DNA from: an uncultured Gammaproteobacteria bacterium
GTDB lineage: Bacteria > Pseudomonadota > Gammaproteobacteria > Pseudomonadales > Pseudohongiellaceae
Assembly (NCBI GenBank): GCA_903837345.1
Contig: CAILUG010000030.1
Span: 1 to 49,842 of the forward strand
Length of the DNA stretch: 49,842 bases
Direction: 5' to 3'
Shown here: piece by piece, positions 8,934-15,178 of the stretch
Position numbering within the stretch: position 1 is the first letter of the stretch
Layout of the letters: the number at the start of each line of letters is the position of its first letter
The notes under the pieces: model-generated
Databases searched by the model: none
What the model saw: the letters and a program-made list of their open reading frames with translations, nothing else
What the model was told of the DNA's origin: nothing
Made by a program: the position numbers and the translations under genes

Positions 8934-9260
8934 ATGACGGTTCCTGAAACCCGAACCACCTCGATGCGCATTCCTTTCCTGCAAAATTGTCACCGGATCC
9001 GGCTGATTGCCTTGATGGCATTGATGCTGCTCGGCGGGCAATTGCTGCAACACTCACCTCTGCACAACCACTCACATGAAGTGGTTGATTGCGCCATGTG
9101 TCATCTGCAGTCACTGGGCGATGACACCGAACATGAACAAGCGATCAACTTGCCGGCAGTGGCAGCAACTGCTGTACTGGCAACTGCAAGCATTGCATCG
9201 CCACTCATCGCCTTCGCCTCGCCCTATCAGGGCCGCGCACCACCACGCCACTCCTTCTGA
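8934..9260 (+). CDS. small His/Cys-containing membrane or exported protein (DUF2946-like)
   Basis: A 108-residue protein with one hydrophobic N-terminal segment (LIALMALMLLGGQLL). It is followed by a histidine-rich stretch HSPLHNHSHEVVDCAMCH with a CxxCH-like motif, CAMCH, and a second hydrophobic stretch (about 72-95). The layout resembles small DUF2946-type proteins found beside metal-uptake receptors, but I cannot confirm membership. The His/Cys cluster could bind a transition metal. A second in-frame ATG at 8964 is an alternative start; neither has a good ribosome site. It precedes a TonB receptor gene by 164 bp, which suggests a shared role in uptake. Confidence 0.65.
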   Translation: MTVPETRTTSMRIPFLQNCHRIRLIALMALMLLGGQLLQHSPLHNHSHEVVDCAMCHLQSLGDDTEHEQAINLPAVAATAVLATASIASPLIAFASPYQGRAPPRHSF

Positions 9261-9375
9261 AAGTTCCGCGAACTTGCTGCAGACAGCCTTGGGCTGTTGC
9301 CGGAAGTGACGTTCAGATTCCATGCGTATCCGGCATTTCGCAATCTGCACTGAGTGGGCTTTCATAAACGTAATC

Positions 9376-9393
9376 AACAGCTGACTGGCTGTT
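9376..9393 (+). promoter_or_regulatory. small hairpin upstream of the TonB receptor
   Basis: AACAGC-TGACTG-GCTGTT forms a 6-bp stem with a 6-base loop, 32 bp before the receptor start, and is followed by CCGTTTATTATT. It could be a weak attenuator between the small His/Cys gene and the receptor. Confidence 0.3.
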
Positions 9394-9424
9394 CCGTTTA
9401 TTATTCCTGTATTGCAGGTTCAAA

Positions 9425-11602
9425 ATGAAATCATATTCCCGCTGGCACACGCTGCCGCTCGTGCTGACAGGTACGCTCCTCGCTTCCGGCCTTCAGGCAC
9501 AAGACATCAAGGGTGCAGCAAATACTTCTGCCGTTAACGGCAACGCTGCGGCAGCACCCGAAGTTATTGAAATTATCGGCGCCCATCTCAAAAGTGCCCG
9601 CATTGAGTTGTCGCCCGAAGTCGGGACAACGGTGTATACGCTGGACGAGCACATGATCAATACCCTTGGCCAGGGTGATGACACGCCATTCAACGAAGTA
9701 TTGTTGCGGCTTCCGGGCGTTTCGGAAGATTCCAAGGCGTCAGGATCGCTGCATATTCGTGACGACCACGGCAATGTCCAGTATCGCGTCAATGGCGTGC
9801 AACTGCCGGAAAGCATTTCCGGCTTCGGGCAATCGATTGATACCCGCCAGGTCGACAAAATCGACTTCATTACCGGGGCCCTGCCGGCACAGTATGGCTT
9901 GCGCACTGCGGGCATCATTGATATCGAAACCAAGGAAGGCGGCACCAAACCCGGCGGCCAGGTGGGCATCCTGGCTGGCAGCAACCATTATGTTGAACCC
10001 AGCGCAGAGTTTTTCGGCAGTTCAGGCAATTTCAATTACTACCTGTCTGGCAGCTATCTCACGGATTCAATCGGCATCGAGAATCCGGTTTCCGGCAAGA
10101 CCCCGATTCACGACGACACCCGTCAATCCAAAACCTTCGGAAGTCTTTCGTATTTCACCGACGATGACACACGATTCGGCCTCATGTTCGGCACATATAG
10201 CGGCAGATTCCAGATCCCCAACAACCCGGGTCAGGTTGTCGGCTATTCGCTGACCGCCATGAGTAACGCCAATAACGATACCAGCAGCCTGCCTTCGTCA
10301 CAGCTCAACGAGAACCAGACAGAAACCAACCGTTACGTGGTCCTGTCCTACCAGAAGAGCCTTGGTGACCTCAACTTCCAGGTTTCCGGTTTTCATCAAT
10401 ATTCAGAACTGCATTACCGGCCCGACCTCGCTGGTGACCTGATATTCAACGGTGTCGCCTCCAACACCTTGCGCTCCAACAGTGCCAACGGGCTGCAGTT
10501 TGACGCCAGCTTCAAGCTGAACGACACGCATACCGTGCGCGCCGGCCTCGAATATACGCGGCAGGCCACCGAGAGCAACAACACGGTAGTTGTGTTCCAT
10601 GCCGATAATGCCGGTGCGCAACTGGGTACCGATCCGTTCACCGTGATCGACAATTCCGGCAAGACCGGCACCCTCGGCAGCCTTTACCTGCAAGACGAAT
10701 GGCATATCACAACCCCTTTGACGCTGAACTATGGTCTGCGCTATGACCAGGTCTCGGCATTTGTTGACGAGCAACAATGGAGCCCGCGTTTCAACCTCGC
10801 CTATGCCTTGAACGAAGACACTGCGTTGCACGCGGGGTATTCGCGCTACTTTACGCCACCACCCCAGGAATTGGCTTCGCAAGCCAGCATCCAGTTCTAC
10901 GCCAATACCACCAACGCTCCCAAGATCATGTTGTCAGACAACGTCAAGTCGGAACGAACCCAATATTTCGATATTGGTGCCAGCCGGAAGATCGGTGCAA
11001 CCCTTACGCTAACGGCAGACGCTTACTACAAGAAAGTCGCCAACCTTATTGACGAAGGCCAGTTTGGACAGGCGCTGATCCTGTCTCCGTTCAACTACGC
11101 CCAGGGTCACGCCAAAGGGCTGGAATTGTCGGCGATCTACAACGAGAAGCCGTGGGGCGGATACCTGAACTTCACGGTGCAGAAAGCGCAAGCCCGCAAC
11201 ATCATCTCGGGACAAGCATTGTTTGCGCAGAACGAATTGAACTATATCGCCAACAATTTTGTGTACCTTGATCACGACCAGACCTATTCGATATCGGGCG
11301 GGGCTCACTATGATTTTGGCGACTCCCAGATCAGCTCCGATGTTCTGTATGGCAGCGGTTTGCGCCGCACACCTGCTGGAGGTGCCCCCAATTCTGCCAC
11401 CTTGCCGCAGCATACGATTGTCAATATGACCTTGACACATACATGGATGGATACCGCCGCTGGCAGACTTGAGAGCCGGCTTTCACTGCTTAACATGTTT
11501 GACCAGTCGTATTTGCTGCGTGATGGCAGCGGAGTTGGCGTAGGGGCACCGCAATACGGTGCGCGGCGGACTCTGTATGCCGGAATCTCCTTGAGCTTTT
11601 GA
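9425..11602 (+). CDS. TonB-dependent outer membrane receptor
   Basis: A 725-residue TonB-dependent receptor. The signal peptide ends near GLQAQD. A TonB-box-like region EVIEIIGAHL precedes a plug domain (about 60-185) with FNEVLLRLPGVSEDSKASG, LHIRDDHGNVQYRVNGVQLP and TGALPAQYGLRTAGIIDIET. The barrel follows and ends in an aromatic terminus (ISLSF). The ligand is unknown. Its neighbours are the His/Cys small protein upstream and the Tat/Lys-Gly peptide with its PqqD-methyltransferase downstream, all on the same strand. That makes transport of a metal or a modified peptide worth considering, but this is inference from position only. Confidence 0.92.
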   Translation: MKSYSRWHTLPLVLTGTLLASGLQAQDIKGAANTSAVNGNAAAAPEVIEIIGAHLKSARIELSPEVGTTVYTLDEHMINTLGQGDDTPFNEVLLRLPGVSEDSKASGSLHIRDDHGNVQYRVNGVQLPESISGFGQSIDTRQVDKIDFITGALPAQYGLRTAGIIDIETKEGGTKPGGQVGILAGSNHYVEPSAEFFGSSGNFNYYLSGSYLTDSIGIENPVSGKTPIHDDTRQSKTFGSLSYFTDDDTRFGLMFGTYSGRFQIPNNPGQVVGYSLTAMSNANNDTSSLPSSQLNENQTETNRYVVLSYQKSLGDLNFQVSGFHQYSELHYRPDLAGDLIFNGVASNTLRSNSANGLQFDASFKLNDTHTVRAGLEYTRQATESNNTVVVFHADNAGAQLGTDPFTVIDNSGKTGTLGSLYLQDEWHITTPLTLNYGLRYDQVSAFVDEQQWSPRFNLAYALNEDTALHAGYSRYFTPPPQELASQASIQFYANTTNAPKIMLSDNVKSERTQYFDIGASRKIGATLTLTADAYYKKVANLIDEGQFGQALILSPFNYAQGHAKGLELSAIYNEKPWGGYLNFTVQKAQARNIISGQALFAQNELNYIANNFVYLDHDQTYSISGGAHYDFGDSQISSDVLYGSGLRRTPAGGAPNSATLPQHTIVNMTLTHTWMDTAAGRLESRLSLLNMFDQSYLLRDGSGVGVGAPQYGARRTLYAGISLSF

Positions 11603-11634
11603 ACCGCGCTAACCGTCCGTATTGCATATGGCTG

Positions 11635-11680
11635 GCTTATGGCCCCGACTCTGGCCGGGGGCCTGAATACGCATAAGTCC
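11635..11680 (+). terminator. possible hairpin terminator after the TonB receptor
   Basis: GGCCCC (11641-11646) pairs with GGGGCC (11658-11663), and flanking CTTAT/ATAAG could extend the stem imperfectly. No T-run follows directly, so termination is uncertain. It would separate the receptor transcript from the Lys-Gly peptide gene. Confidence 0.35.
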
Positions 11681-11869
11681 CTGAACACGCCCGGTTTTTG
11701 CTCTGGGACAAAAAAAGTTTGATTGTTGATAAAATTTTTATGGCCTGCGGACCAACTCCAGCCTAAAGTCAGCGCGTCAGGATCATCATTTTTCTGTCAT
11801 GCAGAGAATTGAAGGAAAGCTGACAGCATGCTGGTTCCATTTCCAACTATTACTAAAAGGTATGATGCA

Positions 11870-12115
11870 ATGGCAGACAAGACTCTGATTGATTCTCTTC
11901 TCAAAGACATGCAGCCCACCCGTCGCGGCTTTCTCAAAAGCGCACTGATGGTCGGCGGTGCTATGGCACTGATTGCCGCTCCAACCTCTGCTGTTCTGGC
12001 TGCTGATGAACCAGAAGGCGACGGCAAAGGAAAAGGCAAGGGTAAAGGCAAAGGAAAAGGCAAGGGTAAAGGCAAAGGAAAAGGCAAAGGCGAAGGCGAA
12101 GGCGCTCCCCAATAA
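11870..12115 (+). CDS. Tat-exported small peptide with eleven Lys-Gly repeats (putative precursor peptide)
   Basis: An 81-residue protein with three clear parts. Residues 1-16 are a polar leader. Next is a textbook twin-arginine signal, TRRGFLK (17-23), with a hydrophobic core ending AVLA-AD, so cleavage is expected near residue 44/45. The mature part is short and acidic at its ends: ADEPEGDG, then (KG)11 at residues 53-74, then EGEGAPQ. The ATG at 11870 is chosen because AAAAGG lies nine bases upstream; an in-frame ATG at 11828 lacks one and would push the Tat motif further in. The mature peptide has no fold I recognise and carries eleven lysines spaced by glycine. The next gene encodes a PqqD-like/methyltransferase fusion, so this looks like a ribosomally made substrate for modification. 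Function unknown. Confidence 0.85.
   Translation: MADKTLIDSLLKDMQPTRRGFLKSALMVGGAMALIAAPTSAVLAADEPEGDGKGKGKGKGKGKGKGKGKGKGKGEGEGAPQ
12026..12091 (+). repeat. 24-bp tandem repeat encoding (Lys-Gly)11
   Basis: The Lys-Gly tract is built of a 24-bp unit (codons aaa gga aaa ggc aag ggt aaa ggc) present twice in full and once in part. The synonymous codon pattern repeats exactly, which indicates recent duplication at the DNA level and likely variation in copy number between strains. Confidence 0.9.
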
Positions 12116-12135
12116 GCTCGGACATTAACGAGGCA

Positions 12136-12163
12136 ATCAGGCACCACGTCGTTGGTGCCTGAT
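12136..12163 (+). promoter_or_regulatory. perfect 11-bp hairpin between precursor and modifying enzyme
   Basis: Arms 12136-12146 and 12153-12163 are perfectly complementary around a CGTCGT loop. The hairpin lies 20 bp after the peptide stop and five bp before the ATG of the methyltransferase gene. No T-run follows, so it is more likely a partial terminator, an mRNA-stabilising 3' end, or a structure that hides the ribosome site of the next gene. It would allow much more peptide than enzyme to be made. Confidence 0.7.
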
Positions 12164-12168
12164 CTTCC

Positions 12169-13350
12169 ATGTCACTTTCCACACCATCCGCACCCTGCTC
12201 TCCAGCCACACCAATTTGTGCCAGCCCGTTCAATGCCATAGCTTGTCATGAGGCTGGCTATCTCGTTTACAATCTGCGATCAGGCCAGCTCCACAAACTG
12301 AATACGACAGCTTCACTGCTGCTGGAATTCTGCTCCACCCCAAGAACCCCGCACGATGTTGAAGCCTGGCTGCAGCTGATTCCCGGCTGTGACCTTGCCG
12401 GCTGGCAACAATGGCTTGCACAAGCGCTCACTGAACAATTGCTGGTTACCACCACTTCAGAAACTGCACCTGCCGTCAGTGAATTTTCAAAAACAGCGCA
12501 AAAATTGCGTGATAACGGTGAAATTCGGGCTGCCTGCATTTGTCAGGAACATGTGGTCACGCTGCAGCCACAACGGGCTGCCAACTGGCTGGCGCTGGGC
12601 GAGCTGGCCCACATACTCGGACGTCGTGACCAGGCCAGGCAGGCCTATACCGAATATCTGAAACTGCGACCTGACAATGCCGAAGCCGCGCACATCCTGG
12701 TGGCCCTGCAGGATCAGGCCCCGCCGGCACGCGCACCTGATGACTGCATCAGGCAACTTTATTCGCGCTTTTCCGGCTTTTATGAAAAGAACATGTGTGA
12801 GGATCTGGAATACCAGGGCCCCTCACGCCTCAATGAAATACTTGAAGAGGCGCTTGCTGATACGGGCAATCTCGATATCCTCGAGCTCGGCTGCGGCACC
12901 GGGCTGGCTGCCGGTTATCTGAGGCCGCGCGCGAACCGGTTGACTGGCATCGACCTTTCACAGGAAATGCTCGATCAAGCTGCAAAAACCGGCCATTACG
13001 ATCAGTTGCAGATGGCGGAAATCACCGCATTCCTTGGCGCCGGCGCCGACCTTTATCACCTGATCGTGGCCTGCGACACCTTCATCTATTTTGGCGATTT
13101 GTCGCAGGTGCTGGTGCCCGCTGCAGCCAGACTCCACTCGCACGGGTGGATGGTCTTCACCTGCGAACTGGGCGAAGGCGATTCATTCAAACTCACCGAT
13201 TCCGGCCGCTACACGCACAGCGAAAAACATGTCCGCACCGTGGCTGCCAGCAGCGGCTTTGCCGTGGCGGGTTTGCGCGAAGGTTTTCTGCGCAAGGAAT
13301 ATGGCGAACCCGTTACCGGGCTGATGGTGGCCTTGCACAAGCTGAACTGA
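12169..13350 (+). CDS. PqqD-like domain / TPR / SAM-dependent methyltransferase fusion
   Basis: A 393-residue three-part protein. Residues about 20-95 read like a PqqD-type domain: [25 protein letters not shown], then a helical part ending [11 protein letters not shown]. This fold is known in RiPP pathways for gripping precursor leaders. Residues about 105-180 form two to three TPR-like helical pairs ([22 protein letters not shown] type). Residues about 190-393 are a class I methyltransferase with motif [14 protein letters not shown], an acidic [11 protein letters not shown] after it, and a C-terminal ALHKLN strand. No signal peptide is seen, so it acts in the cytoplasm, before Tat export of the neighbouring Lys-Gly peptide. 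That peptide is the obvious candidate substrate. Methyl transfer to its lysines is inference. No clear ribosome site lies before the ATG; the hairpin covers that position. Confidence 0.85.
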   Translation: MSLSTPSAPCSPATPICASPFNAIACHEAGYLVYNLRSGQLHKLNTTASLLLEFCSTPRTPHDVEAWLQLIPGCDLAGWQQWLAQALTEQLLVTTTSETAPAVSEFSKTAQKLRDNGEIRAACICQEHVVTLQPQRAANWLALGELAHILGRRDQARQAYTEYLKLRPDNAEAAHILVALQDQAPPARAPDDCIRQLYSRFSGFYEKNMCEDLEYQGPSRLNEILEEALADTGNLDILELGCGTGLAAGYLRPRANRLTGIDLSQEMLDQAAKTGHYDQLQMAEITAFLGAGADLYHLIVACDTFIYFGDLSQVLVPAAARLHSHGWMVFTCELGEGDSFKLTDSGRYTHSEKHVRTVAASSGFAVAGLREGFLRKEYGEPVTGLMVALHKLN

Positions 13351-13352
13351 AT

Positions 13353-13487
13353 TTTGTAAGGCAGCGTCTGCACTTCTACCGACAATACCGGCGGCAGATC
13401 GCGCGCGATGGCTGTCCAGTTGTCGCCGGCATCATCGGAACTGAGAATGAAAGCCCCATACGGGTGCCGGCCAATACTCGCACATTG
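13353..13487 (-). pseudogene. remnant of a BNR/YCF48-like repeat protein
   Basis: On the minus strand, 45 codons after a TAG (13488-13490) encode a segment containing [19 protein letters not shown] followed by [11 protein letters not shown]. This is the characteristic Asp-box (SxDxGxxW) pattern and closing strand of BNR/sialidase-type beta-propeller proteins. There is no start codon, the rest of such a protein is absent, and the frame simply runs into the neighbouring methyltransferase gene. It looks like the 3' scrap of a lost gene next to the hydrolase. The assignment rests on the motif alone. Confidence 0.45.
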
Positions 13488-13508
13488 CTAATGGGCTTCT
13501 CCCTGGAG

Positions 13509-14396
13509 TCAGGGTGATTGCAGGGTTCTGCGCAAAAAAATTACCACAGCTTGCTGATGCTCGGGAGCAAAAAATAACGGGCCACCATGGGCTGCGCCAT
13601 GCACCGGATCGAAGGTGACATCCAGACCCGCCGCCTTGTAGGCACCCAGCATTTGCAGACTCTGGTTTACCGGCATCTGCGGATCACGGTCGCCATGCAG
13701 CAAATACAAGGGCGGGTCTTTCCCATCCACATGGAATACCGGGCTGGCGAGACGCGCCAGTTCCGGTTTTTTGTCAGGCAAGGCGCCCAGCAATAATGTG
13801 AGACCCGGCTCCCTGACACTCAGTCCGAACGGCGTAGACTGCGCCAGGATCGTGGTGAGGTCAGTGGCGGCAAAATAACTGACGATGGCTTGCACATCGG
13901 AAGATGTGGCCAGATTGTCCCCAACCTTGCCTTCAAGTTCTCCATCGCCATTGGTCACTCCGGCCAGCAACGCCAGATGTGCCCCGGAAGATTCACCGGT
14001 GATGCCGATGCGTCCGGCGTTATAGCCGTACTGGCCGGCATTGGCGCGCAGGAACCGGATGCCGGCCTTGATGTCATGGATATTCGCAGGAAACGGCGCG
14101 TCCGTGGTCTGCCGGAAATCCAGACTTGCCACCGCGAAACCTTCCTTGGCCAGTGCAGTGGCAAAATTGCGGCCGGCGGTTTTGTCGCCATTGCGCCATA
14201 CGCCGCCATGCACATAGATCACCAGCGGGGCGGTGTCGGTAGCCGGCAAATACAGATCAAGCTTCAGCACTTTGCCATCGATGGTGGCATAAACAAGGTC
14301 GTGCAGCTGCCTGGGCGACTGTGCCAGCAACATGGGGCAGAGCAACAATGAAACAAGGCAGAGGCTCCGTTTCAACAAGCAGCGAAGGGTTTGCAT
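13509..14396 (-). CDS. exported alpha/beta-hydrolase (BD-FAE/carboxylesterase-like)
   Basis: A 295-residue serine hydrolase with a signal peptide (cleavage near LLAQS). The oxyanion-hole motif YVHGGVWRNGDK, the nucleophile elbow GESSGAH, an acid-bearing LLHGDRDPQMP loop and the catalytic-histidine region HGAAHGG appear in the right order. It belongs to the alpha/beta-hydrolase-3/BD-FAE group that cleaves small carboxylic esters. It probably acts in the periplasm. AGGAAA lies about seven bases before the ATG. A beta-propeller gene relic lies directly downstream on the same strand. The substrate is unknown. Confidence 0.88.
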   Translation of the reverse strand: MQTLRCLLKRSLCLVSLLLCPMLLAQSPRQLHDLVYATIDGKVLKLDLYLPATDTAPLVIYVHGGVWRNGDKTAGRNFATALAKEGFAVASLDFRQTTDAPFPANIHDIKAGIRFLRANAGQYGYNAGRIGITGESSGAHLALLAGVTNGDGELEGKVGDNLATSSDVQAIVSYFAATDLTTILAQSTPFGLSVREPGLTLLLGALPDKKPELARLASPVFHVDGKDPPLYLLHGDRDPQMPVNQSLQMLGAYKAAGLDVTFDPVHGAAHGGPLFFAPEHQQAVVIFLRRTLQSP

Positions 14397-14556
14397 GTTC
14401 AGTTTCCTGTGGTTGGCAAGCCGATTGCAAAACAGGATATTACTGCCTTTATTGCGCCTGTTTTACGCGCCCCTGCATATTCAGTTGTTATTCAGTGATT
14501 CAGGTCTACACTTTGCGCTAGTTTGCTTTTGGGCAATCTGCTTGTAGGAGGATGTT

Positions 14557-15006
14557 ATGAAATTTCTGCTGAAAAGTGCGATGTTATTACCGCTCATTCT
14601 GGTCCCGGCATTGGCCATGGCGGCCCGTCCAGGCTATGTAGGCGGGCATGGCGGCTTTGGCGGCCCGTCCCATTTCATCAGGGGTCCCGTCTATCGTCCA
14701 CATTATTACAGCTCCTTTGGTCTGGGGGTTGGTGTCGGCTTCGCTCTGGGCTACCCCTATTACGGCTACCCCTACTATGGCTCTCCCTATTATTACGGTC
14801 CGCCACAGGAAGTGATCGTCGAGCACAACACCTACGTGGAGCCGTCGGATGGCACCACCACAGTTATCAGGGACGCTGTGCCTGCCCCCAGAGCATCCGG
14901 CACCAGCCTGCTGCGCGATCTGCAAGGCCGCTGCTATCGACGCACCTATGATCAGAACGGTAACGAGCAGCGTACCGAGCTTGATCCCGGTATGTGCAAC
15001 TTCTGA
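14557..15006 (+). CDS. Gly/Tyr-rich secreted protein of unknown function
   Basis: A 149-residue exported protein. The signal peptide is cleaved near LAMAA-RP. The next part (about 25-85) is low-complexity, rich in Gly, Tyr and Pro, with YPYYG-type repeats (GYPYYGYPYYG, then SPYYYG). It ends in a conserved-looking tail of about 45 residues, SLLRDLQGRCYRRTYDQNGN, with two cysteines (CYRR and MCNF) that could pair in the periplasm. A strong AGGAGG ribosome site sits five bases before the ATG. I recognise the general type (small periplasmic or surface proteins with a Tyr-rich middle) but not a named family. Confidence 0.75.
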   Translation: MKFLLKSAMLLPLILVPALAMAARPGYVGGHGGFGGPSHFIRGPVYRPHYYSSFGLGVGVGFALGYPYYGYPYYGSPYYYGPPQEVIVEHNTYVEPSDGTTTVIRDAVPAPRASGTSLLRDLQGRCYRRTYDQNGNEQRTELDPGMCNF

Positions 15007-15016
15007 CAACCTGCCG

Positions 15017-15047
15017 GCCAATCCACGCCAGTGATGGGTGGATTGGC
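15017..15047 (+). terminator. intrinsic terminator
   Basis: A 10-bp stem (15017-15026 with 15038-15047) with an 11-base loop, followed by TCAGTTTT. It lies 11 bp after the Gly/Tyr-rich protein stop. Confidence 0.7.
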
Positions 15048-15062
15048 TCAGTTTTAACGCTC

Positions 15063-15118
15063 ACTAACCGTTCGTTAGCTGTTAATTAACTCCGTTATTC
15101 CACTTCCTGCCTTAGAAT
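15063..15118 (+). promoter_or_regulatory. possible operator/promoter of the third TonB receptor
   Basis: CTAAC-CGTTC-GTTAG (15064-15078) is an inverted repeat of the size bound by TetR-type dimers. It is followed by the perfect palindrome GTTAATTAAC (15081-15090) and a -10-like TAGAAT (15113-15118). No good -35 is seen. The sites lie where a repressor or activator would act on the receptor gene. Confidence 0.35.
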
Positions 15119-15178
15119 CGCGGGCCATCACGCAATGCTTTTGGCGTGGCCCGCTTTGCGATACAAGGAACCTTTGGA

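Noticed and set aside
12026-12091. Lys-Gly tract as an assembly artefact
   Set aside because: It is in frame, flanked by unique sequence with a proper stop, follows a textbook Tat signal, and the codon variants are ordered rather than random.
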